A stretch of DNA of 64,000 nucleotides, from the NCBI RefSeq assembly GCF_003323735.1, contig NZ_QOIM01000033.1:62001-126000 (forward strand). Reading direction: 5' to 3'. This stretch comes from Streptomyces reniochalinae. GTDB taxonomy: Bacteria; Actinomycetota; Actinomycetes; Streptomycetales; Streptomycetaceae. How positions within the stretch are numbered: the stretch's first letter is position 1; each line of letters begins with the position of its first letter. Shown one piece after another: positions 33,401 to 42,889 of the stretch. Under the pieces are notes generated by a model, which did no database searches, was not told where the DNA came from, and worked only from the letters and a program-made list of their open reading frames with translations. The position numbers and the translations under genes were made by a program.

Positions 33401-34440
33401 CGCTCACGATTCTTGGTGATCTTCTCGGGGGCCAGGGTGGCCGGGTCCTCGATGGTCTGGCCGTACTTGGTGAACAGCTTCGGCAGCCGGGCGTCCTCAC
33501 GGACCGGGCTGACGAACATCTGCAACGGCAGATCCTCCTGGAACCGCTTGCCGAGCAGGAAGTCCAGCAGCGCCTTGCCGCCCTTGCTGTTCTTGGCCCC
33601 GTCGAGCAGCCCGGCGTACTCGGTCTGCCGGAAACACGTCCCCTTGGCGACGCCCGTGGGCGCCTGCGCGGGCGGAGACTTGTCCCCCAGCACCTCGACG
33701 GGCGGGCTGGAGGCGTAGGAGACGACGAGAGGCTTGTCGCCCTTGCCCTTGCCGCCGCGTGACCCGGTGAAACGGTCGTTGTAAGCCTGCTCCCAGCCGT
33801 CGACGACCTCCACACCGTTGGCCCGCAGCTTCTTCCAGTAGCCCTGCCAGCCCTTCTCGCCGTACTCGGCGACGCTCGCCAGGACGAAGGCCAGGCCGGG
33901 CGACGAGGTGGCGGCGTCCTCGGTCACCAGGAGGTCCTTGTAACGGGGCTTGGTCAGATCGTCCAGGGTCCGCGGGGGTTCGAGCTTCTTGTCCGCGAAC
34001 CAGGCACGGTCGTAGTTGACGCACACCTCGCCGGTGTCGACGGGGGTGACCCGGTGCTTGTCGCGGTCGGCCTGGAGCCGCTCGGGAACCTCATCCAGCC
34101 CCTTGGCCTCGTACGGCGTGAAGACACCACGGTCGAGAGGGCGGGACAGAAGGGTGTTGTCGACGCCGAAGAAGACGTCTCCCTGCGGGTTGCCCTTGTT
34201 GAGGACGGCCTGGTTGACGGCGGCTCCGGCGTCGCCCCCACGCAGCACCTTGACCTTGTAGCCGGTCTTCTTGGTGAAGTCCCGCAGGACGGACTTGGAG
34301 GCGGCGAAGGAGTCATGCGTGACCAGAGTGACCGTCTTGGAGTCACCGCCGCCCCCAGAGCCGCCGCAAGCGGTGGCGAGAAGGGCGAGGGTGAGGACGG
34401 CTGTGGTGGCAGCGGCGGCGCGCCGCACATGCGTGTTCAT
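33364..34440 (-). CDS. thiB: Thiamine-binding lipoprotein ThiB
   Basis: 358 aa. A signal peptide ends in the lipobox LLATACGG. The mature protein has ThiB/TbpA blocks: TLVTHDSFAASK near the start, KVLRGGDAGAAVNQAVLNKGNPQGDVFFGVDN, and PVDTGEVCVNYDRAWF. It delivers thiamine, TMP or TPP to ThiPQ. ATG at 34440 is used; the preceding in-frame TTG (34443) is closer to the AGGAAG site. The ribosome-binding site is part of the TPP riboswitch 3' strand, so translation should be repressed by TPP. Confidence 0.9.
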   Translation of the reverse strand: MNTHVRRAAAATTAVLTLALLATACGGSGGGGDSKTVTLVTHDSFAASKSVLRDFTKKTGYKVKVLRGGDAGAAVNQAVLNKGNPQGDVFFGVDNTLLSRPLDRGVFTPYEAKGLDEVPERLQADRDKHRVTPVDTGEVCVNYDRAWFADKKLEPPRTLDDLTKPRYKDLLVTEDAATSSPGLAFVLASVAEYGEKGWQGYWKKLRANGVEVVDGWEQAYNDRFTGSRGGKGKGDKPLVVSYASSPPVEVLGDKSPPAQAPTGVAKGTCFRQTEYAGLLDGAKNSKGGKALLDFLLGKRFQEDLPLQMFVSPVREDARLPKLFTKYGQTIEDPATLAPEKITKNRERWIKTWTSLAVK

Positions 34441-34450
34441 CAAGGCATCG

Positions 34451-34546
34451 ACTTCCTACCCGGCATGACCCGGGCGAGGTTCGAGGGTCTGCGGCACGTA
34501 CGGGACGCACGGCCGCACTCTCAGCGCTGTGAGCGCTCCCCTGTCG
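34451..34546 (-). promoter_or_regulatory. TPP riboswitch (THI element)
   Basis: On the minus strand the region reads ACAGGGGAGC, then GCTGAGAGTG (the hallmark CTGAGA at 34518-34524), then GCAGACCCTCGAACCT, then GGGTCATGCCGGGTAGGAAG. These blocks, in this order and spacing, are the conserved TPP aptamer. The 3' TAGGAAG overlaps the likely Shine-Dalgarno of thiB, 11-17 nt upstream of the start, so ligand binding would directly hide it. Identified by eye; a covariance-model search would confirm it. Confidence 0.9.
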
Positions 34547-34689
34547 GCTGTTCGGTTGTGGGTGCCGCTACCGGCCGGTCGGTGGCGAGCCGGCATCGGC
34601 GTGTGTGCGAAGCCGGTCTCGACCGGCCGGTGAGGTGCCGTTCGGGCACACCCTTCGAACAGTACCAGCCGGGCCCGACCAGGCGGTCG

Positions 34690-35796
34690 TCAGCGTTCCG
34701 TTGCCGCGAGCTGGCCGCACGCCCCGTCGATCTCCTGCCCCCGGGTGTCCCGAACGGTCACCGCTACACCGTGCGAGGCGAGTGTCCGCACGAACTCGGC
34801 CTCGTCCTCGGGGCGGGAGGCGGTCCACTTGGAGCCGGGCGTCGGGTTGAGCGGGATGAGATTGACGTGCACCCGCTTGCCCTTCAGCAGCCGGCCCAGC
34901 AGGTCGGCACGCCACGCCTGGTCGTTGATGTCCTTGATCAGGGCGTACTCGATGGAGACCCGGCGCCCGGACTTGGCCGCGTACTCCCAGGCCGCGTCCA
35001 GCACCTCCCTGACCTTCCAGCGGGTGTTGACGGGGACGAGGGTGTCGCGCAGCTCGTCGTCGGGGGCGTGCAGCGAGACGGCCAGGCGGCATTTGAAGCC
35101 CTCGTCGGCGAAACGCAGCATGGCCGGAACCAGGCCCACGGTGGAGACGGTGATCCCGCGCTGCGAGATTCCCAGCCCGTCGGGCTCCGGGTCGGTCAGC
35201 CTGCGGATCGCTCCGACGACCCGCTTGTAGTTCGCCAGCGGCTCGCCCATGCCCATGAAGACGATGTTGGACAGCCGTGCCGGGCCACCGGGCACCTCGC
35301 CGTCCCGCAGGGCACGCATCCCGTCGACGATCTGGTGGACGATCTCGGCGGTGGACAGATTGCGGTCCAGCCCGGCCTGGCCGGTCGCGCAGAACGGGCA
35401 GTTCATGCCGCAGCCGGCCTGTGAGCTGATGCACATGGTGACCCGGTCCGGATACCGCATCAGCACGGACTCCACGAGCGTCCCGTCGTGCAGCTTCCAC
35501 AGCGTCTTGCGGGTCGCGTCGTCGTCGCAACTGATGTGCCGCACCACGCTCATCAGTTCGGGCAGCAGCTCGGCGGCCAGCTTCTCGCGAGCGGCGGCGG
35601 GGATGTCCGTCCACTGCTCGGGACTGTGCTCCAGCCGCGCGAAGTAGTGCTGCGAGAGCTGCTTGGCGCGAAACGGTTTCTCCCCCGCCGCGGCAACGGC
35701 ATCGCGCCGCTCGGCGGGGCTGAGGTCGGCGAGGTGCCGCGGCGGCCTCTTGGCTCCGCGCGGCGCGACGAACGTGAGTTCTCCGGGCTTAGGCAT
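34690..35796 (-). CDS. rlmN: 23S rRNA/tRNA adenine-C2 methyltransferase RlmN
   Basis: 368 aa, radical-SAM enzyme that methylates A2503 of 23S rRNA and A37 of some tRNAs. The CxxxCxxC iron-sulfur motif is visible in [16 protein letters not shown], followed by the SAM-contact block [12 protein letters not shown]. The methyl-carrying Cys pair is represented by ISCDDD-adjacent and GACGQL regions, the latter near the C-terminus. ATG start with GGGAAGG upstream. Spacing to cdsA on the same strand is 37 bp, so it probably shares the pyrH-frr-cdsA transcript. Confidence 0.93.
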   Translation of the reverse strand: MPKPGELTFVAPRGAKRPPRHLADLSPAERRDAVAAAGEKPFRAKQLSQHYFARLEHSPEQWTDIPAAAREKLAAELLPELMSVVRHISCDDDATRKTLWKLHDGTLVESVLMRYPDRVTMCISSQAGCGMNCPFCATGQAGLDRNLSTAEIVHQIVDGMRALRDGEVPGGPARLSNIVFMGMGEPLANYKRVVGAIRRLTDPEPDGLGISQRGITVSTVGLVPAMLRFADEGFKCRLAVSLHAPDDELRDTLVPVNTRWKVREVLDAAWEYAAKSGRRVSIEYALIKDINDQAWRADLLGRLLKGKRVHVNLIPLNPTPGSKWTASRPEDEAEFVRTLASHGVAVTVRDTRGQEIDGACGQLAATER

Positions 35797-35833
35797 GACC
35801 TTCCCAGTGTCGCAGACCCGCGGCGGTGCTCTC

Positions 35834-37045
35834 TCAGCCTGCCCCGACGAAGATCACCAGGAGCAGCCAGACGACGGGGGCCGTCGGCAGGAGGGAGTCG
35901 AGGCGGTCCATGATGCCGCCGTGGCCCGGCAGCAGGGTGCCCATGTCCTTGATGCCCAGATCGCGCTTGATCATCGACTCGCCGAGGTCACCCAGGGTGG
36001 CGCTGACGGCGACGGCCAGGCCCAGCAGAAGCCCCTGCCACCAGCTGCCGTCGTCGATCAGGAACTGGGTGCACAGTGCCCCCGCCACCATGGCGAACGA
36101 CACCGCGCCGATCAGACCTTCCCTGGTCTTCCCCGGGCTGATGCGGGGCGCCAGCTTGTGCCGTCCGAAGCGCCATCCCACGGCGTAGGCACCGGTGTCG
36201 CTGACGACGGTGAGGATCAGGAACGTCAGCACCCGCCACGGCCCGTCGCCGGCTGCCAGCATGAGGGCGACGAAGGTGGCGAGGAACGGGACGTAGAAGG
36301 CCGCGAAGAGGCCCGCCGTCACGTCCCGCAGGTAGTCGGCCGGTGGCTGGGCCATGCGCCACACGAGCACCGCGAGAGCCGTGAGGGCCATCGCCACCCA
36401 GGCGCCCTCCGCGCCCCGCAGGTACCCGGCGACGGTCATGGCGGCCCCACCCACCGCCAGAGGCACCAGAGGGGCGCTGATGTCCTTGCGCTCCTTGAGC
36501 CGCGAGGTCAGCTCCCACAGTCCGACCACCACGGCGACGACGATGACGCCGAGGAAGACGGGCTTGTAGAAGAAGAGCGAGGCCAAAATCACCACACCGA
36601 GCCCGACGCCGACCCCTATGGCCGCCCGCAGGTCCCGCCCGGCACGCTTCTTGCCCTCCCCGGCGGCCGGCGCGGGGGTGGCGCCCGTCGGGACGTCCGG
36701 CTGCTCGTGCGGACGGCTCGGCTGCGCGTGCGGCCGGTCCTGGTCGCGGGACTGCGCACCGCCCGTGGAGTCGGCGGGGCCGGGACCTGGGACGCCGGGA
36801 CGTTCCGGGCGGCGGCCTGAGGGGCCGCCTCCCTCGTCCCCGGGGTCCCCGGGGTCGGACACAATGGGCATACGCCGAGTCTGCGACGCATCACCCCCCA
36901 CATCGTGCACGGGGACGCTCACGTCGCGCGTGGAGAGGTGACCGTCGCCCGGGCGGGGCAGCGCCGACGGGGCGACGGGCCCCTGCTCGCCAGGGCCCCG
37001 GTACCCCGCGTGTGGTTGCGGCGCTCCCCAGGATGAGTCGTTCAC
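35834..37045 (-). CDS. cdsA: Phosphatidate cytidylyltransferase
   Basis: 403 aa. It makes CDP-diacylglycerol from CTP and phosphatidate for phospholipid synthesis. About eight membrane helices, and the C-terminal signature is present: [39 protein letters not shown]. The first ~135 residues are a disordered Pro/Gly/Asp/Arg-rich cytoplasmic extension that family members outside actinobacteria lack. GTG at 37045 has AAGG at 9 nt and lies 40 bp after frr, giving the usual frr-cdsA order; later in-frame starts would remove part of the extension. Confidence 0.92.
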   Translation of the reverse strand: MNDSSWGAPQPHAGYRGPGEQGPVAPSALPRPGDGHLSTRDVSVPVHDVGGDASQTRRMPIVSDPGDPGDEGGGPSGRRPERPGVPGPGPADSTGGAQSRDQDRPHAQPSRPHEQPDVPTGATPAPAAGEGKKRAGRDLRAAIGVGVGLGVVILASLFFYKPVFLGVIVVAVVVGLWELTSRLKERKDISAPLVPLAVGGAAMTVAGYLRGAEGAWVAMALTALAVLVWRMAQPPADYLRDVTAGLFAAFYVPFLATFVALMLAAGDGPWRVLTFLILTVVSDTGAYAVGWRFGRHKLAPRISPGKTREGLIGAVSFAMVAGALCTQFLIDDGSWWQGLLLGLAVAVSATLGDLGESMIKRDLGIKDMGTLLPGHGGIMDRLDSLLPTAPVVWLLLVIFVGAG

Positions 37046-37085
37046 AGATAGCAGCCTTCGACCTCGGACCTTGAGACTGGGGACC

Positions 37086-37643
37086 TCAGACTTCGAGCAG
37101 CTCGGCCTCCTTGTGCTTGAGCAGCTCGTCCACCTGTGCGACGTACTTGGCCGTGGTGTCGTCGAGTTCCTTCTCGCCCCTGCGGCCCTCGTCCTCACCG
37201 ACCTCGCCGTCCTTGACGGCCTTGTCCATGGTCTCCTTGGCCTTGCGCCGCACGCTGCGGATGGAGATCTTGGCGTCCTCGCCCTTGTTCTTGGCGACCT
37301 TGATGTAGTCCCGGCGCCGCTCCTCGGTCAGCTCGGGGAACGTCACCCGGATGATGTGGCCGTCGTTCGACGGGTTGACGCCCAGGTCCGAGTCGCGGAT
37401 GGCCTGTTCGATGTTGCGCAGCGAGCTCTTGTCGAACGGGGTCACCACCGCCATCCGGGGCTCCGGAACGGAGAACGACGCCAGCTGGTTGATCGGCGTC
37501 AGCGTGCCGTAGTACTCCGCCACGATCTTGTTGAACATCGCCGGGTGCGCACGGCCGGTGCGGATAGCGGCGAAGTCCTCCTTGGCGACGACGACCGCCT
37601 TCTCCATCTTTTCCTCGGCTTCGAGGAGGGTCTCTTCGATCAC
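37086..37643 (-). CDS. frr: Ribosome recycling factor
   Basis: 185 aa, the canonical RRF length. With EF-G it splits the post-termination ribosome. Family blocks: [15 protein letters not shown] at the start, [17 protein letters not shown], and [33 protein letters not shown]. Of two adjacent GTG codons (37646, 37643), the second gives better spacing from AGGAG and the normal length. It lies between pyrH and cdsA, all on the minus strand. Confidence 0.95.
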   Translation of the reverse strand: MIEETLLEAEEKMEKAVVVAKEDFAAIRTGRAHPAMFNKIVAEYYGTLTPINQLASFSVPEPRMAVVTPFDKSSLRNIEQAIRDSDLGVNPSNDGHIIRVTFPELTEERRRDYIKVAKNKGEDAKISIRSVRRKAKETMDKAVKDGEVGEDEGRRGEKELDDTTAKYVAQVDELLKHKEAELLEV

Positions 37644-37953
37644 CACGTGCTCCTGGTTCGATGAATGAGCCTGACTGCTTCATCCGGGGCGGTGAGCTGT
37701 CGGCCGCCCCGCGGGCCGCCCCGGCCCCCGCAGTGCACTGATTCCTGCACGGTGTCCGACCGGCAGGCTGTTGTCCATCCCCGTACCGGGCCGTTCCCGT
37801 ACCGCGGTGTTGCCATACCGCGGCGTCGCGAGCCCCGTGGTGCGGAGCCACAGGTCCGCCCCGCGGTGTGGCCGACGCGTCGGAGCACCACCGGCCCGTA
37901 CGGACCGCGCGACGCCCGGACCGCCGACGGGACCGGGCAGGCGGCGGAGCCGG
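37644..37953. other. Spacer between pyrH and frr
   Basis: A 310-bp gap, unusually large for pyrH-frr. Around 37783-37833 three ~17-bp units share GTACCG or ATACCG followed by GG/CGG: a decayed tandem repeat. A short GTGCA/TGCAC inverted repeat lies near 37733. No gene or certain terminator was recognised; frr may have its own promoter here. Confidence 0.5.
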
Positions 37954-38709
37954 TCAGGCCCGGGTGCCCTGGTTGCTCACCAGGGTGCCGATCTTCTCAC
38001 CCTTGACCGCGCGGGCGATATTGCCTTCGGCGAGCAGTTCGAAGACGAGGATGGGCAGCTTGTTGTCCCGGCAGAGCGTGATCGCGGTCGCGTCGGCGAC
38101 CTTGAGGTCGCGGGTGATGACCTCGCCGTACTCGAGCGCGTCGAACTTCACCGCCGTGGGGTTGCTCCGCGGGTCGGAGTCGTAGACACCGTCCACGCCG
38201 TTCTTGCCCATCAGCATCACCTCGGCGTTGATCTCCAGCGCACGCTGGGCCGCGGTGGTGTCGGTGGAGAAGTACGGCATGCCCATACCGGCGCCGAAGA
38301 TGACGACCCGGCCCTTCTCCAGGTGCCGGATGGCACGCAGCGGGATATAGGGCTCGGCGACCTGCCCCATGGTGATGGCGGTCTGGACGCGCGAGTCGAT
38401 GCCCTCCTTCTCCAGGAAGTCCTGGAGCGCCAGGCAGTTCATCACCGTGCCCAGCATGCCCATGTAATCGGAGCGGGCCCGGTCCATACCGCGCTGTTGC
38501 AGTTCGGCCCCGCGGAAGAAGTTGCCGCCGCCGATGACGACGGCGATCTCGGCGCCGTCCCGGCAGACCGAGGCGATCTCCCGTGCCACCTTGTGCACGA
38601 CGTCGGGGTCGACACCGAGGCCACCGCCCCCGGCGAACGCCTCGCCGGAGAGCTTCAGCAGGAAGCGCCGGCGGCTGTCGCTGTCATTGCCGGTGTCATT
38701 GCTAGTCAT
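37954..38709 (-). CDS. pyrH: UMP kinase
   Basis: 251 aa. It phosphorylates UMP to UDP. Amino-acid-kinase fold with [22 protein letters not shown], the UMP/ATP region [16 protein letters not shown] and [18 protein letters not shown] 38709 follows GAGGAG at 7 nt; the earlier in-frame codon would lie inside that site. First gene of the pyrH-frr-cdsA order, located after the tsf terminator. Confidence 0.95.
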   Translation of the reverse strand: MTSNDTGNDSDSRRRFLLKLSGEAFAGGGGLGVDPDVVHKVAREIASVCRDGAEIAVVIGGGNFFRGAELQQRGMDRARSDYMGMLGTVMNCLALQDFLEKEGIDSRVQTAITMGQVAEPYIPLRAIRHLEKGRVVIFGAGMGMPYFSTDTTAAQRALEINAEVMLMGKNGVDGVYDSDPRSNPTAVKFDALEYGEVITRDLKVADATAITLCRDNKLPILVFELLAEGNIARAVKGEKIGTLVSNQGTRA

Positions 38710-38735
38710 GGAGATCTCCTCGTGCACATACGAAA

Positions 38736-38784
38736 GAGGCCACTGCCGTCGGACCCTCGCGGTTCCCTCTGCGGCAATGGCCTC
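38736..38784 (-). terminator. Terminator of rpsB-tsf
   Basis: GAGGCCACTGCCG pairs with CGGCAATGGCCTC over 13 bp with one mismatch, loop 23 nt. It lies 122 bp past the tsf stop and before pyrH, where the rpsB-tsf transcript is expected to end. Confidence 0.7.
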
Positions 38785-38905
38785 CTCGTCACAACTGCCC
38801 TGTGCCCGACCTTATCGGGCCCGTGCCGGTTCCGTGTGCGGTGCCCGGTGTGTACGGGACACGCGCTGGCGGAACCGGCCTGCGGGATACGTCAGGACCG
38901 CGCCC

Positions 38906-39742
38906 TCAGGCGCCGACGCGGAAGCGGGCGAAGCGCTTCAGCGACACACCGGCCTCCTCCAGGACCTTCTGCACGGACTTCTTGTTGTCCTTGGCGAAGG
39001 GCTGGTCGAGGAGGGTGTTCTCCTTGAAGAAGCCGTTGACCCGGCCCTCGATGATCTTCGGCAGAGCCTGCTCGGGCTTGCCCTCCTCGCGGGCGGTCTC
39101 CTCGGCGATCCGGCGCTCGTTGGCGACCGTCTCCTCCGGGATGTCCTCGCGGGTCAGGTAGGCCGGGGAGAACGCGGCGATGTGCTGCGCGACGTCCTTG
39201 GCGATGTCGGCGTTCGCCGAGTCCAGCTCGACCAGCACGCCGACCTGCGGGGGCAGGTCCGGGCTCGTGCGGTGCAGGTAGGAGCCGACGAAGGCGCCGG
39301 AGAACTGCGCGAAGCGGTCCAGCACGATCTTCTCGCCGAGCGTCGCGTTGGCCTCGTCGACGTAGGCCTGGACGGTCTTGCCGGCCTCGATCTCGGAGGT
39401 GAGCAGCGCGTCGATGTCCGCCGGAGAGGTGGCCTCGACGTGCTTGGCGATGGACTCGGCGACGGCCACGAACTTGTCGCCCTTGGCGACGAAGTCCGTC
39501 TCGCACTTCAGCTCGACCAGCACACCGGCGGTGTTGTCGTCGGCGATGAGGGCGACGACCGCGCCGTTCTCCGCGGTGCGGCTCTCGCGCTTGGCGACGC
39601 CCTTCTGGCCCTTGACGCGAAGGACCTCGACGGCCTTGTCGACGCTGCCCTCGGCCTCGTCCAGCGCCTTCTTGCAGTCCATCATGCCGGCGCCGGTCAG
39701 CTCCCGGAGCTTCTTGACGTCGGCGGCGGTGTAGTTCGCCAT
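38906..39742 (-). CDS. tsf: Translation elongation factor Ts
   Basis: 278 aa. Nucleotide exchange factor for EF-Tu. The N-terminal signature ADVKKLRELTGAGMMDCKKAL and the core LVELKCETDFVAK are intact; the C-terminus ends FARFRVGA as in other actinobacteria. The ATG at 39742 begins MANYTAADV, the standard start. It follows rpsB after a 157-bp gap that holds a strong hairpin, so its level may be set by partial termination. Confidence 0.96.
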   Translation of the reverse strand: MANYTAADVKKLRELTGAGMMDCKKALDEAEGSVDKAVEVLRVKGQKGVAKRESRTAENGAVVALIADDNTAGVLVELKCETDFVAKGDKFVAVAESIAKHVEATSPADIDALLTSEIEAGKTVQAYVDEANATLGEKIVLDRFAQFSGAFVGSYLHRTSPDLPPQVGVLVELDSANADIAKDVAQHIAAFSPAYLTREDIPEETVANERRIAEETAREEGKPEQALPKIIEGRVNGFFKENTLLDQPFAKDNKKSVQKVLEEAGVSLKRFARFRVGA

Positions 39743-39824
39743 GGTCTGTGAATCTCTTCCCGGAAAGTCGAAAAGTCGATGAGGATGGATGTGGATCACG
39801 TGAGCACGGCCCAGGTCACGGCTG

Positions 39825-39853
39825 GACGGCGGGGGCGCCCGGCCCCCGCCGTC
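39825..39853 (-). terminator. Hairpin between rpsB and tsf
   Basis: GACGGCGGGGGC and its exact complement, 12-bp arms around a 5-nt loop, 47 bp after the rpsB stop. Strong enough to act as an attenuator between the two genes. Confidence 0.7.
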
Positions 39854-39899
39854 TCACCATGAACCCCGAGGGCCCACGCGGTCCGCGTGGACCGGTCGG

Positions 39900-40829
39900 T
39901 CAGCCCTGCTCGGCGGCGCCCGTCGGCTGCTCGGCCTCGGCGACGGGCTGTGCCTCGGCGGCCGGCTGCTCCTCGGCGGGCTTCTCGGCCTCGACCTCGG
40001 CCTCGGCGGGCTTCTCGGCGGCCTCGGCCTCGGCGGCCGGCTTCTCGGCGGCCTTCTCACCCTCGAGGAGGTCGCGCTCCCACTCGGCCAGCGGCTCACC
40101 GGCGGCCTTGTCGCCCTTGCTCTCGGCGGAACCGCCGGACGAACGGGCGATGAGCCCCTCGGCGACCGCGTCGGCGATCACACGGGTCAGCAGGGTGACG
40201 GAGCGGATCGCGTCGTCGTTGCCCGGGATCTTGTAGTCGACCTCGTCCGGGTCGCAGTTGGTGTCGAGGATCGCGACCACCGGGATGTTGAGCTTGCGCG
40301 CCTCACCGACGGCGATGTGCTCCTTCTTGGTGTCCACAATCCAGACGGCGCTGGGGACCTTTTGCATCTCGCGGATGCCGCCGAGGGTCTTCTCCAGCTT
40401 CGCCTTCTCGCGGGAGAGGACCAGGAGCTCCTTCTTGGTGAGGCCGGAGGCGGCCACGTCCTCGAAGTCGATCTGCTCCAGCTCCTTGAGGCGCTGAAGC
40501 CGCTTGTAGACGGTCGAGAAGTTGGTCAGCATGCCGCCGAGCCAGCGCTGGTTCACGTAGGGCATGCCCACGCGGGTGGCCTGCTCGGCGATGGCCTCCT
40601 GGGCCTGCTTCTTGGTGCCGACGAACATGATGGAGCCGCCGTGCGCGACGGTCTCCTTGACGAACTCGTAGGCGCGGTCGATGTACGACAGCGACTGGAG
40701 CAGGTCGATGATGTAGATGCCGTTGCGCTCGGTGAAGATGAAGCGCTTCATCTTCGGGTTCCAGCGGCGGGTCTGGTGCCCGAAGTGGACGCCGCTCTCC
40801 AGCAGCTCCCGCATCGTGACGACGGCCAT
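39900..40829 (-). CDS. rpsB: 30S ribosomal protein S2
   Basis: 309 aa. Standard S2 from [27 protein letters not shown], with [10 protein letters not shown] and the [22 protein letters not shown] block. The last ~60 residues are an Ala/Glu/Pro-rich acidic tail (repeated AEKPAE units) typical of actinobacterial S2 and longer than in E. coli. First gene of rpsB-tsf; the promoter should lie in 40830-41100. Confidence 0.97.
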   Translation of the reverse strand: MAVVTMRELLESGVHFGHQTRRWNPKMKRFIFTERNGIYIIDLLQSLSYIDRAYEFVKETVAHGGSIMFVGTKKQAQEAIAEQATRVGMPYVNQRWLGGMLTNFSTVYKRLQRLKELEQIDFEDVAASGLTKKELLVLSREKAKLEKTLGGIREMQKVPSAVWIVDTKKEHIAVGEARKLNIPVVAILDTNCDPDEVDYKIPGNDDAIRSVTLLTRVIADAVAEGLIARSSGGSAESKGDKAAGEPLAEWERDLLEGEKAAEKPAAEAEAAEKPAEAEVEAEKPAEEQPAAEAQPVAEAEQPTGAAEQG

Positions 40830-41139
40830 GGCCGTTCTCCTTGGGTTACTCGGTTGTCGTCAGCGAAGGCGGACGCCTCCGCTTGCCTGACGCCCCTGCG
40901 CGCCGCCCTGGGGGGCCGAATGACGACCACTCCTGGGACCGAGATGCGCGGCCACCGGGTGAGGGTGGCGGGGCGTGCGAAGTCAGCCCGGTCACCCGGG
41001 CCGCACCAGCAGTGTACGGGACCGCGGAGGTGGGCCGCGCCGGGCGGGGGCCGAGAGAGCCCAGGGGCGGAAGGGACAGAAGCTGAGAGGACAGCGGGCC
41101 GGCCGTTGACGCCCGTACCGGCTGAAAGGCGTGGCAGGC

Positions 41140-41259
41140 GACCGCTCGCGACGACCGCTCGCGACGACCGCTCGTGACGGCCGCTCGCGATGGCCGCTCG
41201 TGACGGCCCCGTCCGCTCGCACGGACCGCATCCGCTCACACGGCCCCATCCGCTCACAC
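41140..41259. repeat. 13-bp then 18-bp tandem repeats
   Basis: Five 13-bp units (GACCGCTCGCGAC and variants) run from 41140 to 41204. Three 18-19-bp units follow (GGCCCCGTCCGCTCGCAC and variants) to 41259. The shared core CCGCTCG/CCGCTCA shows both arrays grew from the same seed with a change of period. Confidence 0.78.
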
Positions 41260-41270
41260 GAGTGACGGCG

Positions 41271-41300
41271 TTGTCCACAACTTGCCGGTTGTCCACAGAT
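41271..41300. promoter_or_regulatory. Two DnaA-box-like sequences
   Basis: TTGTCCACA occurs at 41271-41279 and again at 41290-41298, both in the same orientation, 19 bp apart. This matches the GC-rich Streptomyces form of the DnaA box (TTGTCCACA). Two boxes outside oriC may titrate DnaA or regulate rpsB or the M23 gene. They are exact matches but could be chance in part. Confidence 0.55.
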
Positions 41301-41405
41301 GCGGGTCATGATCCCCGAGCGCCGACGATCCGCGCGACGGTTTCCGCATGACACGGCACAGGCCCCCGGCCGAGGGGGCACGCACCAGCACGCCGCCTGA
41401 GCGGC

Positions 41406-41477
41406 GTGAGCGGTCTGCGCGATCAGCTCGACCTGCGCGACCTGGGCGACCTGCGCGACGTGAGCGATCTGCGCGGC
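41406..41477. repeat. 9-bp tandem repeat, eight units
   Basis: Units such as CTGCGCGAC, CTGGGCGAC, CTGCGCGAT and GTGAGCGAT keep an exact 9-bp period. They lie immediately upstream of the M23-family gene and in its extended frame. Confidence 0.75.
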
Positions 41478-41506
41478 TGCCGAGCGGGGAGGTACGGGCC
41501 GCTCCG

Positions 41507-42889
41507 ATGATCGTTCGGGTCTTCTTCGCCCTCCTGGCCGCCCTGGGGGCGCGCTCCCGGCTCGCCGCACCACGCGGACCACTGCGGTCCGCGGCGGTTA
41601 TCTGCGCTCTGGCGCTGGTGTGGCCGGGGGCGTGGCCCGCGGTGGGTTCCGCCGCCGGGTCGCCCAGTACGCCGTGGCCCTCCAAGCCTCCCGCACCCGA
41701 TGTCCACCCCACGCCCGCGGGTGCGGGAGTTCCTCCTGAACACGCGGACGGTACGGCCGCCGCGCACCGGACCGTCCGCCGGCCCGTCGGCCGGAACTGG
41801 CCGGTCGACGGGGAGGACGGTGCCCGTCGGCCACGCGTGGACCGCGGCTGGGACCCGCCGCGCCAACGGTGGGCTCCCGGCCACCGGGGTGTGGACCTCG
41901 CGGCCGGCCCGGGCCAGCCGGTGCGGGCGGTGGCCGCGGGAAAGGTCTCCTTCGCGGGAAAGGTCGCGGGGCGCGGTGTCGTCTCGATCGAGCTCTCCGG
42001 AACGGGCCGGCCACCGTTGCGGACGACCTACCAGCCCGTGCGGCCCTCCGTGCACAAGGGCGACCGGGTGGAGGCCGGCGAGAAGGTCGGGACGGTCGTG
42101 CGGGGGCAGCACTGCCCCCGCACCTGTCTGCACTGGGGGCTCCTGCGCGGCGAGCGCTACCTCGATCCGCTCTCCCTGCTGCCCGCCTCCTTGCTGGGCG
42201 GCCGATCCCGGCTGCTCCCGATCTTCGGAGTGCCGGTCCCCGAAGCGGCAGCAGGTCGGAAACGGAAGACGGACAAGGGCGTCACCGCCGCGCACAGGGC
42301 CGCGTCTCCAGCCGCCATCAGCGGCGCGGTCGACCTCGCCGCCTGGAGCGCGACAGCCGCGCTGACCGTCTGCGCGCTCTGGGCCCACCGACAACTGCGG
42401 AACCGGACCGCACACCGGGGGCGCGCGGGGAGCCCGCGACGGCGCGAAGACGCATCGCCCGGCGGGCCCCCATGCCTACGCATCGGAACAGCACCCGAGG
42501 GCCCGTGCGCTTCAGCAGTCGTCCAGGAATGGCGCGAGTCCGGAGAGTGCGGACCGGTCGCGAGCCCCGACCGGCCATACACGGGCCCCAGACGACCGGG
42601 CACGAACACCGGCTCTCACCGAGGTGGCAAGGGTCACCACACCGACGCCGACGCCACCGCGCCGCCCCGCCGGCCTCGACAGCGCCGACAGACGCGACGG
42701 TTTCGTCAGCCGGGTCAGCTTGAAAGCGGGGTCGGCCTAAGGGGTCAGCCTCGCACGCCGTTCAGCGCCATGGAGACGGCGGCTTCGGCGATCTGCTCGG
42801 GCTCTTCGGCTGCGCCCAGCTCGATACGGCGCACCCCCGCGTCCACGACTCCCTGGAGGAGCATCGCGGCGAGGCGGGGCTGCTCGTGA
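41507..42889 (+). CDS. M23-family (LytM-like) secreted peptidase homologue
   Basis: 460 aa if read to the first stop. A hydrophobic signal (LRSAAVICALALVWPGAWPAVGSAA) is followed by a LytM domain: GHRGVDLAA gives the H-x3-D zinc ligands, and the terminal block is CPRTCLHWGL, where the usual HxH is CxH. A second hydrophobic segment (AISGAVDLAAWSATAALTVCALW) follows. Zinc binding may be weakened, so an amidase-activator or scaffold role is as likely as peptidoglycan cleavage. The ATG at 41507 has a distant GGGAGG. The last ~145 bp overlap a TetR gene on the other strand, and the basic, low-complexity C-terminus there suggests a lost stop. Confidence 0.65.
   Translation: MIVRVFFALLAALGARSRLAAPRGPLRSAAVICALALVWPGAWPAVGSAAGSPSTPWPSKPPAPDVHPTPAGAGVPPEHADGTAAAHRTVRRPVGRNWPVDGEDGARRPRVDRGWDPPRQRWAPGHRGVDLAAGPGQPVRAVAAGKVSFAGKVAGRGVVSIELSGTGRPPLRTTYQPVRPSVHKGDRVEAGEKVGTVVRGQHCPRTCLHWGLLRGERYLDPLSLLPASLLGGRSRLLPIFGVPVPEAAAGRKRKTDKGVTAAHRAASPAAISGAVDLAAWSATAALTVCALWAHRQLRNRTAHRGRAGSPRRREDASPGGPPCLRIGTAPEGPCASAVVQEWRESGECGPVASPDRPYTGPRRPGTNTGSHRGGKGHHTDADATAPPRRPRQRRQTRRFRQPGQLESGVGLRGQPRTPFSAMETAASAICSGSSAAPSSIRRTPASTTPWRSIAARRGCS

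Larger units (their letters stand above)
40830..41506. other. Divergent spacer rpsB / M23 gene
   Basis: 677 bp without a convincing gene. It must contain the strong rpsB promoter (leftward) and the M23 gene promoter (rightward). Two repeat arrays (41140-41259 and 41406-41477) fill much of the right half. TTGTCCACAA-type sequences at 41270-41300 (TTGTCCACAACTTG and TTGTCCACAGATG) resemble DnaA boxes; two copies lie in close succession. Confidence 0.5.
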
